Notes under the pieces: model-generated | Told to the model about the DNA's origin: nothing | Databases searched by the model: none | What the model saw: the letters and a program-made list of their open reading frames with translations, nothing else | DNA from: Lawsonibacter sp900766145 | GTDB lineage: Bacteria > Bacillota > Clostridia > Oscillospirales > Oscillospiraceae | Length of the DNA stretch: 64,000 nt | Assembly (NCBI RefSeq): GCF_030372275.1 | Contig: NZ_JAUDDJ010000006.1 | Reading direction: 5' to 3' (one strand) | Shown here: positions 1-7,497 of the stretch, in pieces | Layout: every line of letters starts with the position of its first letter | How positions within the stretch are numbered: the stretch's first letter is position 1 | Program-made: the position numbers and the translations under genes

Positions 1-293
1 CCTCTGCCGACCCGGGGATCACGGACTACGATGACACGGACTACGGCCCCAACGCCGACGGGATCACCGACTATGAGGATACGGATTACGGTCCTTACAG
101 CGACGGCGTCACCGACTATGAGTCTCACAACGACGGCCCTTATGTGGACGGTGACACTGACTATGAGGACCGGGACGATGACCGGGATACCGGTGATGAC
201 CGCTGGGAGGACGACGGCGATGATCGCTGGGAAGACGATGAGGACGACTGGGATGATGATGACGATGACGGAGATCGGGATGACGACGATTAA
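1..293 (+). CDS. C-terminal fragment of an acidic Asp/Tyr-repeat protein (5' end outside window)
   Basis: The open frame enters from the left edge and stops with TAA at 291-293, leaving about 96 residues. It begins with two copies of the 15-residue repeat seen in the next gene (DYDDTDYGPNADGIT), then a degenerate copy, and ends in a tail of Asp, Arg and Trp. It is clearly a paralogue of the following gene, which suggests a tandem duplication. By analogy it would be an extracytoplasmic lipoprotein, but its N-terminus is not visible. The repeats carry N-x-D-G-I-x-D patterns like calcium-binding thrombospondin-3 loops; calcium binding is an inference. Confidence 0.7.
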   Translation, partial: SADPGITDYDDTDYGPNADGITDYEDTDYGPYSDGVTDYESHNDGPYVDGDTDYEDRDDDRDTGDDRWEDDGDDRWEDDEDDWDDDDDDGDRDDDD

Positions 294-465
294 AGCAGAA
301 AAATTTCCGCCGCGGCCCCGGTTTTGAAAACCGGCCGCCGTATCCTCCCTGTGTCAGCCGAAGAAGATGAAAAAAGTTTTTCCCAGACCCCGGTTTTTCG
401 GCAGCGGCTCCGTAATCTAAAATCAGAACACAAAACCAAACACCATGTTCAAGGAGATGAAAGAC

Positions 466-1683
466 ATGAAACAGAACATCCACACCAAATTGTTTGCCCT
501 GACCCTGACCACCGCCCTGGCCCTGACCGCTCTGACCGCCTGCGGGAACGGCGCCGGCACGGCGTCCCTCCCCGAGGCCCCCGGCACCAGCGCCCCCCTT
601 CTGGAAGAGAGCGGCGGCGCCGTGGGCACTGTCCTGCTCAGTGTGAACCCGGAGATCGAGATGGACTATGACGACGCTGGCAACGTGGTGGCCCTCACCG
701 GCCGCAACCAGGAGGCCCAGACCCTGCTGGCCTCCTACACCGGCTACGAGGGCCGGCCCTGTACCCAGGTGGTGGGAGAGCTGGTGGACGAGATCAATGC
801 CCTGGGCTACTTCGACGCCACCGTGGGCGGCCACGAGAAGAACATCATCCTGAAGCTGGAGCGGGGCTCCGCCTATCCCAGCGACCAGTTCCTCAATGAA
901 CTGGCCGAGGCGGTCCGGCTGGTGGTGGAGACCGACCAGATCGGCTCTCAGCCCGTGACCCTGGACCAGGACGACTACGACGACGTCTACGGCGACAAGG
1001 GCTATATCAACGCCTCGGCGGCAGAGAACATTCTCTCCCAGCAACTGGGCCGGGATGACCTCCAGTTCGTGGAGAAGGAGTACGACCTGGACGACGGGGA
1101 GTACGAGGTGGAGTTCGTCCTGGACGGCGTGGAGTACGAGTACGAGGTGAACGCCTACACCGGCAAGGTCACTGAGATGGACGCGGAGTTCCAGGACTAT
1201 GACGACACCGACTATGGCCCGGGCAACGACGGGATCACCGATTACGGTATCACCGACTACGATGACACGGACTACGGCCCCAACAATGATGGCGTTACCG
1301 ATTACGACGATACCGACTACGGCCCCAACGCGGACGGCATCACCGATTACGACGACACCGACTACGGCCCCAACGCGGATGGGATCACCGACTACGACGA
1401 CACGGACTACGGCCCCAACGCGGACGGAATCACCGACTACGACGACACGGACTACGGCCCCAACGCCGACGGCATCACCGATTACGACGATACCGACTAC
1501 GGTCCCAATGCCGATGGCATCACCGACTACGACGACTGGGGTGATGACGACGACTGGTACGGCGACCCCACCGGCGAGGATCACTGGGACGACGATGACG
1601 ACGGCTGGGACGACACGGACTACGACGACCGGGACGACGATGACGACTGGGACGACGATTGGGACGACGATTGGGACGACTGA
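466..1683 (+). CDS. Lipoprotein with RsgI-like and PepSY-like domains and an acidic 15-residue repeat tail
   Basis: The start at 466 is chosen over the ATG at 445 because AAGGAG lies at 451-456, nine bases upstream, and gives a clean lipoprotein signal peptide with an LTAC lipobox around residue 25. The product has 405 residues. Residues about 55-125 (VLLSVNPEIEMDYDDAGNVV) resemble the extracytoplasmic middle domain of RsgI-type anti-sigma factors. Residues about 175-245 look like a PepSY domain. The rest is seven copies of DYDDTDYGPNADGIT and an Asp/Trp tail. No anti-sigma N-terminus is present, so it is not a regulator by itself. It is followed without a gap by VTC, DUF4956 and CotH-type genes, suggesting a surface complex or a kinase substrate. 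The function is unknown. Confidence 0.8.
   Translation: MKQNIHTKLFALTLTTALALTALTACGNGAGTASLPEAPGTSAPLLEESGGAVGTVLLSVNPEIEMDYDDAGNVVALTGRNQEAQTLLASYTGYEGRPCTQVVGELVDEINALGYFDATVGGHEKNIILKLERGSAYPSDQFLNELAEAVRLVVETDQIGSQPVTLDQDDYDDVYGDKGYINASAAENILSQQLGRDDLQFVEKEYDLDDGEYEVEFVLDGVEYEYEVNAYTGKVTEMDAEFQDYDDTDYGPGNDGITDYGITDYDDTDYGPNNDGVTDYDDTDYGPNADGITDYDDTDYGPNADGITDYDDTDYGPNADGITDYDDTDYGPNADGITDYDDTDYGPNADGITDYDDWGDDDDWYGDPTGEDHWDDDDDGWDDTDYDDRDDDDDWDDDWDDDWDD
1195..1533 (+). repeat. 45-bp coding tandem repeat, about seven copies
   Basis: Units of 45 bp encode DYDDTDYGPNADGIT. The first two copies are diverged (GPGND, GPNND) and the next five are identical at protein level with only silent changes. 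Copy-number change by slippage is plausible. The lack of stops in several frames here creates long spurious reading frames on both strands. Confidence 0.9.
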
Positions 1684-2362
1684 GCCCCTCCGCCTGCGCC
1701 ACGAGGTCAAGCACCAGCTCTCTCCCCAGGAGGATCTGGTGCTTACCTCCCGGCTTCAGAAGCTCTTTCCCCGGGACGGCCACGCTGGGCCGGACGGCTC
1801 CTACCGGGTGACCAGCCTGTATTTCGACACCCCCTACGATACCGCCCTCCGGGAGAAGCTGGACGGGGTGGACCGGCGGGAGAAGTTCCGCCTGCGATAC
1901 TACGGGGAGCGCCCGGATTTTCTCAAGCTGGAGAAGAAGTGGAAGGTCAACGGCCTGTGCGGCAAGCGTTCCGCCCGCCTGACTTTGGAGGAGGCGGAGC
2001 GGCTGCTCTCCGGGGAGGACGCCTTCCTTCTGGAGCGGGGTGAGCCCCTGCTGTCGGAGCTGTACCACAAGCTCCATGGGACGTTGCTGCGGCCCAGGAC
2101 GGTGGTGTGCTATGACCGGGAGGCCTTCCTGTACGCCCCCGGAAATGTCCGGGTGACCCTGGACCGGAACCTGCGCACCTGCAGGGACAGCGCCGGCTTC
2201 CTGTCCCCCGGTTCGTTCCCCCTGAAACCTCTGGACGCTTTGACGGTGCTGGAGGTCAAGTACGACGCCTTTCTCCCCGACCTGGTGCGCCTGGCCGTCC
2301 AGACGCCGGACCGCCGGGCGGGGGCCTGTTCCAAATACGCCCTGTGCCGGCGGTTTGACTGA
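1640..2362 (+). CDS. VTC-domain polyphosphate polymerase-like protein
   Basis: The product (about 240 residues) shows the VTC tunnel-fold pattern: RHEVKH near the start, SLYFDT, RREKFRLRYYG, LKLEKKWKVNG, CYDREAF, RVTLDRNLR and LEVKYD. These basic residues and the terminal glutamate correspond to those that bind polyphosphate and metal in yeast Vtc4. The fold starts only at about 1685, directly after the upstream stop. The sole in-frame ATG nearby is at 1640, inside the preceding gene, and has no good ribosome site, so the start is uncertain; translational coupling or a rare ATT start (1658 or 1670) is possible. The neighbours DUF4956 and CotH commonly travel with VTC proteins in Clostridia. 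It probably acts at the inner face of the membrane with DUF4956. Confidence 0.8.
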   Translation: MTTGTTIGTTIGTTEPLRLRHEVKHQLSPQEDLVLTSRLQKLFPRDGHAGPDGSYRVTSLYFDTPYDTALREKLDGVDRREKFRLRYYGERPDFLKLEKKWKVNGLCGKRSARLTLEEAERLLSGEDAFLLERGEPLLSELYHKLHGTLLRPRTVVCYDREAFLYAPGNVRVTLDRNLRTCRDSAGFLSPGSFPLKPLDALTVLEVKYDAFLPDLVRLAVQTPDRRAGACSKYALCRRFD

Positions 2363-2388
2363 GAACGAAGAAAAGAGGAGTGGCTGCC

Positions 2389-3069
2389 ATGCCCACGTTC
2401 ACCTTTCAGGACATCTTCAAATCCAGCTTTCTGGAGCGGCTGGACGCGGTCTCCCTGCCCGATGCCGCCATCGCCCTGGCGCTGGCCTTCTGCCTGGGCC
2501 TGTTCATCTTCCTGGTCTATAAGAAGTGCTACGCCGGCGTCATGTACGCCCCCAGCTTCGGGGTGACCCTCATCGCCCTCACCCTCATCACAACCCTGCT
2601 CATCCTGGCGGTGACCAGCAACATCGTCCTCTCCCTGGGCATGGTGGGCGCCCTGTCCATCGTCCGCTTCCGCACCGCCATCAAGGAGCCCATGGATATC
2701 GCCTTCCTGTTCTGGGCCATCGCGGCGGGCATCGTGCTGGCGGCGGGGCTCATCCCCCTGGCGGTGGTGGGTAGCCTATTTGTGGGGGTGGTGCTGCTGG
2801 TGTTCTCCCGGCAGAAGAACGGGGAGTCCCCCTACATCCTGGTGATCCACTGCGCCGACCAGGATGTGGAGGGACAGGTGCGGGCCCTGGTGGAGGCCCG
2901 AGTGCGGCGGCTGAATCTCAAGAGCAAGAGCGTGGCCCCGGGCCAGATCGAGCTGAACTATGAGGTGCGCCTACGGGACGCCGACACAGAGTTCGTCAAT
3001 GAGCTGGGGGCCATGGAGGGTGTGGGGAACGTGGTGCTGGTCTCCTACAACGGGGACTACATGGGGTGA
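2389..3069 (+). CDS. DUF4956 family membrane protein
   Basis: The start at 2389 is preferred to a GTG at 2380 because AGAGGAG (2374-2380) sits eight bases upstream. The product has 226 residues. Four or five hydrophobic segments fill residues 26-140, with the family-typical SIVRFRTAIKEP between them, and a soluble domain of about 85 residues follows. DUF4956 proteins are regularly encoded between VTC polyphosphate polymerases and CotH kinases; a role as membrane partner or export channel for the VTC product is inference. It lies 26 bp after VTC and 4 bp before CotH, so the genes are probably co-transcribed. Confidence 0.85.
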   Translation: MPTFTFQDIFKSSFLERLDAVSLPDAAIALALAFCLGLFIFLVYKKCYAGVMYAPSFGVTLIALTLITTLLILAVTSNIVLSLGMVGALSIVRFRTAIKEPMDIAFLFWAIAAGIVLAAGLIPLAVVGSLFVGVVLLVFSRQKNGESPYILVIHCADQDVEGQVRALVEARVRRLNLKSKSVAPGQIELNYEVRLRDADTEFVNELGAMEGVGNVVLVSYNGDYMG

Positions 3070-3073
3070 GGCC

Positions 3074-4516
3074 ATGATCCGCCACCGGCATATCGACCGC
3101 ATCTGCGCCGCGGCCATCCTGCTGGCCCTGATCCTCACCGGCCTGCTTTGCTTCGGGGAGGTTCTTGGCCTCCGGCCAGCCAGCGCCGCGCCCGGGTATG
3201 CCTCCCGCCTCTTTGACGACGACCGGGTTCACACGGTGGACCTGCGGGTGGAGGACTGGGCGGCCTTTCTGGAAAACGCCCCGGCGGAGGAATATATCCC
3301 CTGTACCGCGGTCATCGACGGGGAGGAATTTTACCAAGTGGGCCTGCGGGCCAAGGGGAACAACTCCCTCCGGCTGACGGAGGAGTACGGCCTGTCCCGG
3401 TACAGCCTGAAGCTGGAATTCGACCACTATGTGGACGGCGGGAATTACCACGGACTGGACAAGCTCTCCCTGGATGCCTCCTTCCAGGACAACAGCTACC
3501 TCAAGACCTACCTGGCCTACCACATGATGGCCTACATGGAGGCGCCGGCCCCTCTGTGCAGCTATGCCTGGGTGACGGTGAACGGCGCCCCCTGGGGGCT
3601 GTTCCTGGCCATCGAGGAGCCGGAGGAGGCCTTTGCCCGGCGGAATTTCGGCCCGGATCACGGAGCGCTCTATAAGCCGGACTACCGCTCCCTGAACGCG
3701 GAGAACGCCGACGTGGCCCTGCAGTACATTGGCGATGACCCCGACCGCTACCCCAACATCTTTGACAACGCCAAGTTTGACACGGACGGGGCGGACCGGG
3801 AGCGGCTGATCCAGGCCCTGCGGGTGCTGTCTACCGGCGAAAATCTGGAGACGGCGGTCAACGTGAACGAGGTGCTGCGATACTTTACAGTGCAGGTCTT
3901 TGTGATGAACTGGGACAGTTACCTGGGCCATACCGGCCACAACTACTTCCTCTACGAGGAGGACGGGGTACTCTCCATCCTGCCCTGGGATTACAACTTA
4001 GCCTTCGGCACCTATGCCCTGGGCATGACCAATCCCGTCCGGGACCCTGACGTGCTGATCAACTGGCCGGTGAACACCCCCGCCCGGGGGGAGGTCATGC
4101 TGGAGCGGCCTCTGTATCACAATCTGATGAAAAACAGAGACTATTTTGCCCGGTACCACGCCTATTTCGACCATCTGCTCACGGAGTATTTCGAGAGCGG
4201 CCGGTATGAGGCGGTCATCCGGCAGACCCAGGCCATGATCGCCCCCTATGTCCAGGCCGACCCCACCGCCTTCTGCTCCTATGAGGACCACCTGCTGGCG
4301 GTGGACACCCTGCTGGAGGTGTGCCGCCTGCGCTCCGAGAGCATTCGGGGACAGCTGGAGGGGGACTATCCCATCACCCTGGCCCAGCAGGGGTCGCAAC
4401 CGGGGGCGGGGGTGGACGCCTCCCATGTGGATCTGCGGACTCTGGGGGATTTCGACGACCTGGAGGCCGCAAAGGAGCGGCAGAATGAGGCCGCGGCAAT
4501 TGCGGGGGTGGAATAA
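3074..4516 (+). CDS. CotH-type protein kinase, membrane anchored
   Basis: The product has 480 residues, starting four bases after the DUF4956 stop. Residues 9-30 form an uncleaved signal or anchor, so the kinase domain is outside the cytoplasm. The CotH signature is clear: GLRAKGNNSLR, a middle stretch ending NWDSYLGHTGHNYFLY, and the metal-binding ILPWDYNLAFG. Bacillus CotH is a spore-coat kinase for CotB and CotG; here the likely substrates are unknown. The two acidic repeat proteins encoded just upstream are obvious candidates, although their repeats offer Thr and Tyr rather than Ser. The last gene of its operon, followed by a hairpin at 4623-4670. Confidence 0.88.
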   Translation: MIRHRHIDRICAAAILLALILTGLLCFGEVLGLRPASAAPGYASRLFDDDRVHTVDLRVEDWAAFLENAPAEEYIPCTAVIDGEEFYQVGLRAKGNNSLRLTEEYGLSRYSLKLEFDHYVDGGNYHGLDKLSLDASFQDNSYLKTYLAYHMMAYMEAPAPLCSYAWVTVNGAPWGLFLAIEEPEEAFARRNFGPDHGALYKPDYRSLNAENADVALQYIGDDPDRYPNIFDNAKFDTDGADRERLIQALRVLSTGENLETAVNVNEVLRYFTVQVFVMNWDSYLGHTGHNYFLYEEDGVLSILPWDYNLAFGTYALGMTNPVRDPDVLINWPVNTPARGEVMLERPLYHNLMKNRDYFARYHAYFDHLLTEYFESGRYEAVIRQTQAMIAPYVQADPTAFCSYEDHLLAVDTLLEVCRLRSESIRGQLEGDYPITLAQQGSQPGAGVDASHVDLRTLGDFDDLEAAKERQNEAAAIAGVE

Positions 4517-4622
4517 GAGGGTAGCTCATATTGTTTACTGTCCCGTAAATTTTGAGCTGCCTCCGGCATAAATGGATTACATTATTTCCCTCCAAAAATT
4601 ACAACGCAGACGGGCAGAAAAT

Positions 4623-4676
4623 GCCTCCCCACTTTGTCGGCGGACGTGCCGCCGGCAAAAGAGGGGAGGCGCTTTT
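4623..4676 (+). terminator. Nested hairpin terminator after the CotH gene
   Basis: GCCTCCCC (4623-4630) pairs with GGGGAGGC (4663-4670), enclosing a second stem CGGCGG/CCGCCG; GCTTTT follows. The region 4517-4810 holds no convincing gene. Confidence 0.7.
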
Positions 4677-4810
4677 GACCACATTTTCAGCCACAGCGCG
4701 ATGTGGAGTATACGGAAACAGGATGCTCAAAAAGTGGCGGAAAGCAAGCAGGTCGGAGTGTATATCGCTATAAAGTACGAAAAATAGTTAGAAAAAAGTT
4801 CCAAAGCCGC

Positions 4811-4855
4811 TTGGTAAGGATGAGGTCGGCAGATCGAATCTGCCTAGCAGCTCCA
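4811..4855 (+). pseudogene. 3' fragment of a tRNA-Thr(GGT) gene, probable attachment-site scar
   Basis: The fragment can be read as tRNA positions 32-76: anticodon loop TTGGTAA with GGT, 3' anticodon strand GGATG, variable loop AGGTC, T stem GGCAG/CTGCC around loop ATCGAAT, acceptor strand TAGCAGC, discriminator T and encoded CCA. The expected 5' partner CATCC and the whole D arm are missing; the bases before 4811 are unrelated. The T loop has A in place of the usual first T. Orphan tRNA 3' ends of this kind are left by elements that integrate into tRNA genes. A good terminator follows directly, as expected downstream of a real tRNA. Confidence 0.75.
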
Positions 4856-4857
4856 CA

Positions 4858-4898
4858 AAAACCGTCCTTTTCGTTTGAAAAGGACGGTTTTTCTTTTT
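4858..4898 (+). terminator. Rho-independent terminator behind the tRNA fragment
   Basis: AAAACCGTCCTTTT (4858-4871) pairs perfectly with 4878-4891 across a six-base loop and is followed by T-rich sequence. Confidence 0.9.
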
Positions 4899-4920
4899 AG
4901 TATTATAACGATGAAGAGAG

Positions 4921-4965
4921 ACAAAAGGCCTCCGGAGTATGCACTCCGGAGGCCTTTTGTTTTTG
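4921..4965 (+). terminator. Perfect 18-bp hairpin, bidirectional terminator
   Basis: 4921-4938 pairs perfectly with 4943-4960 across ATGC; T-runs lie on the right and A-runs on the left, so it can stop transcription from both sides. No gene lies between it and the preceding terminator. Confidence 0.85.
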
Positions 4966-4972
4966 GATTAGG

Positions 4973-5008
4973 AGCCGGGTGTCAAATAGGTTTGACACCC
5001 GGCTTTTT
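4973..5008 (+). terminator. Third consecutive hairpin terminator
   Basis: AGCCGGGTGTCAAA (4973-4986) pairs perfectly with 4991-5004 across TAGG, followed by five T. It lies 12 bases after the previous hairpin. The 117 bases from here to kdpD hold an ATCATGAT palindrome and a direct repeat GCGTATGYTT (about 5038 and 5089), a possible control region. Confidence 0.85.
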
Positions 5009-5124
5009 ACGGTCTTTATTCCATCTTAATCATATGGGCGTATGCTTTATCATTTCATAGTACGGATCATGATACGATAAAAACAAAGCGTATGTTTTTG
5101 ATGAAGGTCAGGAAAGAAATGCAT

Positions 5125-7119
5125 ATGAGCGAAGCAAAGACAGACCTGGAATATTCATTATCTATTCCCAAAGATTCTGTTTCTCCCGGTAGATTAAAAA
5201 TATTTTTTGGTTATGCCGCAGGAGTTGGGAAAACCTACGCCATGCTGGAGGCAGCCCATCAGGCACAAAGAGAGGGAATAGACGTCGTGGTGGGTTATGT
5301 GGAGCCCCATGCCAGACCGGATACACTGGCACTTCTGGATGGACTGGAGGTATTACCCTGCAAGGAGATCGGCTACCGTGGGATCAAACTCAAAGAGCTT
5401 GACCTGGATACAGCGCTGCAAAGAAAGCCGCAGCTGATTCTGGTGGACGAGCTGGCCCACAAGAATGCACAGGGCTGCCGCCACACAAAGCGGTATCAAG
5501 ATGTGGAGGAACTGCTTCAAGCTGGGATCAATGTGTATACCACAGTAAATGTGCAGCATCTGGAGTCGCTGAACAATTTGGTATCGTCGATTACGGGAAT
5601 CACCGTGAGTGAGCGGATACCAGATCATGTGTTTGATCGGGCCAACCAAGTCGAATTGGTGGATATTGAGCCAGATGAATTGGTAAAGCGTCTTCAGGCT
5701 GGAAAAGTATATCGGGAGCGCCAGGCAAAGCAGGCGCTTCAACATTTCTTTACCGCAGAGAATCTGGCGGCTCTGCGTGAGATTGCCATGCGGCGTACCG
5801 CAGATCAGCTGAATCGCACAGCCCTTCAGGCGGGGAAGGGGAAAAGCGCCAAGGCGGGAGAACACATTTTGATTTGTCTGTCCTCGGCCCCGTCCAATGC
5901 CAAGGTGATCCGGACGGCGGCGCGTATGGCGGAAGCCTTCCACAGTGGGTTTACGGCGCTGTTTGTGCAGACACCGGAAACCAAGGAACTTTCGGGCGAA
6001 AATTTGAAGCGTCTCCGCGGCAATCTGCGTTTGGCCGAACAGCTGGGAGCGCAGATCGCCACCGTCTATGGAGCAGATCCTGCGGAACAAATCGCCGAAT
6101 ATGCGCGGGTCAGCGGGGTAACCAAAATCGTGATGGGACGTATAAACCACAAGCAGAATTTGCTGACCGGGAAAAAGAGTTTGGCAGATCGGCTGATCGA
6201 ATTAACAGATCTGGATATCTATATCATCCCAGATCATCAGCCCTTGTATAAAAAGCGTATGGGCAGAATTCGGATGTCCAGCCCTAGGCTGAGCTGGAAG
6301 GATACTGGCATTATGCTGCTATCCCTGGCCGTAGCAACTGCGGTGGGCTTTGGATTTTTTGGGGCAGGATTCAGCGAGTCAAACATCATTACGGTATATA
6401 TCCTGGGGGTTTTGCTTACCGCGGTTTGGACGGGTAGCCACGTTTATGGTGCCATTGCCTCTTTATTAAGTGTTGCCGCGTTCAATTACTTTTTTACCGT
6501 TCCCAGGTTCAGCTTTCAAGCCTATGACCCCAGCTACCCGGTCACCTTTCTGATTATGCTCTGTTCCAGCATGATTGCCAGCACTTTGGCCAGCCGGGTA
6601 AAAGCACAGGCGCGCCTGGCGGCGGAAAAAAGCTATTATACCGAGCTGCTGCTGGAGAGCAGCCAGAAATTGCAAAAGGGGCATACGGAGTGGGATTGTC
6701 TGCATCTTACGGCCGAGCAGCTAAATCGGATGTTTGATCGGCCCATTCTCTATGCACTGAATGAAGGGGAAGGGACCTTGCATTTCCGGATTGAGCCGGA
6801 AGATGAAAAAACTATTTTGGCCGGCTTAAATTCGGAAGATCTTGGTGTGGCCAAGTGGGTACAGAAAAACAATAAGCATGCAGGGGCGACTACAAATACA
6901 CTGCCTGACGCAAAATGGCTGTTTTTGTCGGTGCGAGGAACGCAAGGTGTGATGGGCATTGTGGGAATCCCCATTGTGGGGTATGCGGTCCCGGACGCCT
7001 TTGAGAAAAATCTGATGATTGCCATTCTGAGTGAATGCGGCCTGAGCCAGGAGCGAATCCGGCTGCAGGAAGAACGCAACCGGGCAGAGCTCCAGGCCCA
7101 GTCCCCAATTGTAGAATAA
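5125..7119 (+). CDS. kdpD: Short KdpD-type sensor lacking the histidine kinase core
   Basis: The start at 5125 follows AGGAAAG by about nine bases; upstream ATGs at 5092 and 5119 are less well placed. The product has 664 residues: KdpD domain with Walker A GYAAGVGKT (about 29-37), a universal-stress-protein domain (about 245-375), four membrane segments of the DUF4118 type (about 392-492) and a GAF-like domain to about 640. It then ends at LQEERNRAELQAQ, where full KdpD (about 890 residues) continues into the His-containing kinase. HisKA and HATPase are absent and no kdpE follows. The stress domain keeps S-S-A-P-S-N and FTALF, similar to the c-di-AMP-binding motif described for Gram-positive KdpD. 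Lower GC and A/T-rich codons distinguish it from its surroundings. It may still sense ligand without phosphotransfer. Confidence 0.88.
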   Translation: MSEAKTDLEYSLSIPKDSVSPGRLKIFFGYAAGVGKTYAMLEAAHQAQREGIDVVVGYVEPHARPDTLALLDGLEVLPCKEIGYRGIKLKELDLDTALQRKPQLILVDELAHKNAQGCRHTKRYQDVEELLQAGINVYTTVNVQHLESLNNLVSSITGITVSERIPDHVFDRANQVELVDIEPDELVKRLQAGKVYRERQAKQALQHFFTAENLAALREIAMRRTADQLNRTALQAGKGKSAKAGEHILICLSSAPSNAKVIRTAARMAEAFHSGFTALFVQTPETKELSGENLKRLRGNLRLAEQLGAQIATVYGADPAEQIAEYARVSGVTKIVMGRINHKQNLLTGKKSLADRLIELTDLDIYIIPDHQPLYKKRMGRIRMSSPRLSWKDTGIMLLSLAVATAVGFGFFGAGFSESNIITVYILGVLLTAVWTGSHVYGAIASLLSVAAFNYFFTVPRFSFQAYDPSYPVTFLIMLCSSMIASTLASRVKAQARLAAEKSYYTELLLESSQKLQKGHTEWDCLHLTAEQLNRMFDRPILYALNEGEGTLHFRIEPEDEKTILAGLNSEDLGVAKWVQKNNKHAGATTNTLPDAKWLFLSVRGTQGVMGIVGIPIVGYAVPDAFEKNLMIAILSECGLSQERIRLQEERNRAELQAQSPIVE

Positions 7120-7132
7120 AAAGTACCTCCTG

Positions 7133-7175
7133 AAAACAGATCGACGTTAACGTTACGTTAATGTCGATCTGTTTT
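7133..7175 (+). terminator. Long hairpin between kdpD and the kdpFA genes
   Basis: A 20-bp stem (AAAACAGATCGACGTTAACG against 7156-7175, one G-T pair) with loop TTA, followed by a weak T tract. It could terminate kdpD transcripts. A second, smaller hairpin (AGCAAAAC/GTTTTGCT, about 7215-7242) precedes the next gene, so the leader may be regulatory. I could not match it to a known riboswitch. Confidence 0.55.
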
Positions 7176-7273
7176 CCTTAATCCCTATTTATGACTCCTG
7201 GGGGTATCCTAGGGAAGCAAAACAGAGAGGTGCTTGTTTTGCTGAGTGTCAATTCGGAAAGGAGTTTTCGACA

Positions 7274-7372
7274 ATGATGGATCTGTTGATGGTCGGGACC
7301 TTACTGATCTCATTTGGACTGGTATGGCTTCTGGTAACGTGGTGTCAGAAGCAGGTAGACGCCCAAGAGTAA
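7274..7372 (+). CDS. 32-residue membrane peptide at the head of kdpFA
   Basis: ATG at 7274 follows AAAGGAG (7258-7264) by nine bases. The peptide has one hydrophobic segment (about residues 4-23) and ends WCQKQVDAQE. It is 19 bp upstream of kdpF, in the same orientation and with its own good ribosome site, so translation is likely. A similar short protein before kdpF in other Gram-positive kdp loci is my recollection and not verified. It may be an accessory subunit like KdpF. Confidence 0.6.
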   Translation: MMDLLMVGTLLISFGLVWLLVTWCQKQVDAQE

Positions 7373-7391
7373 TCATTTAGGAGGGATACCT

Positions 7392-7469
7392 ATGATCGCG
7401 TTAGGAATCATCGTTGTGCTGCTGGGCGGATATCTGGTCTATGCCCTGGTCCACCCGGAGCGCTTTTAA
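7392..7469 (+). CDS. kdpF: KdpF small subunit of K+-transporting ATPase
   Basis: A 25-residue peptide, MIALGIIVVLLGGYLVYALV followed by HPERF, preceded by TAGGAGGG. One membrane helix and the terminal HPERF are typical of KdpF, which stabilises the KdpFABC complex. It lies 28 bp before kdpA. Confidence 0.85.
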   Translation: MIALGIIVVLLGGYLVYALVHPERF

Positions 7470-7497
7470 GGACACACAGTTTTAGGAGGAATTACCT

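Noticed and set aside
1195..1533. Regular 45-bp repeats considered as a CRISPR array
   Set aside because: No unique spacers; the units are contiguous and in frame with a protein.
109..1710. Long open frame on the minus strand opposite the acidic repeats (Val/Gly/Ala-rich)
   Set aside because: It is produced by repeated GAC/GAT codons that leave several frames open; the plus-strand gene has signal peptide, domains and ribosome site.
4811..4855. 3' end of tmRNA (CAGCTCCA ending)
   Set aside because: No tag-peptide frame or GGGGCTG 5' partner upstream; the anticodon loop fits tRNA-Thr(GGT) better.
7176..7273. c-di-AMP (ydaO-type) riboswitch before kdpFA
   Set aside because: About 100 nt with one small hairpin; I could not find the conserved motifs.
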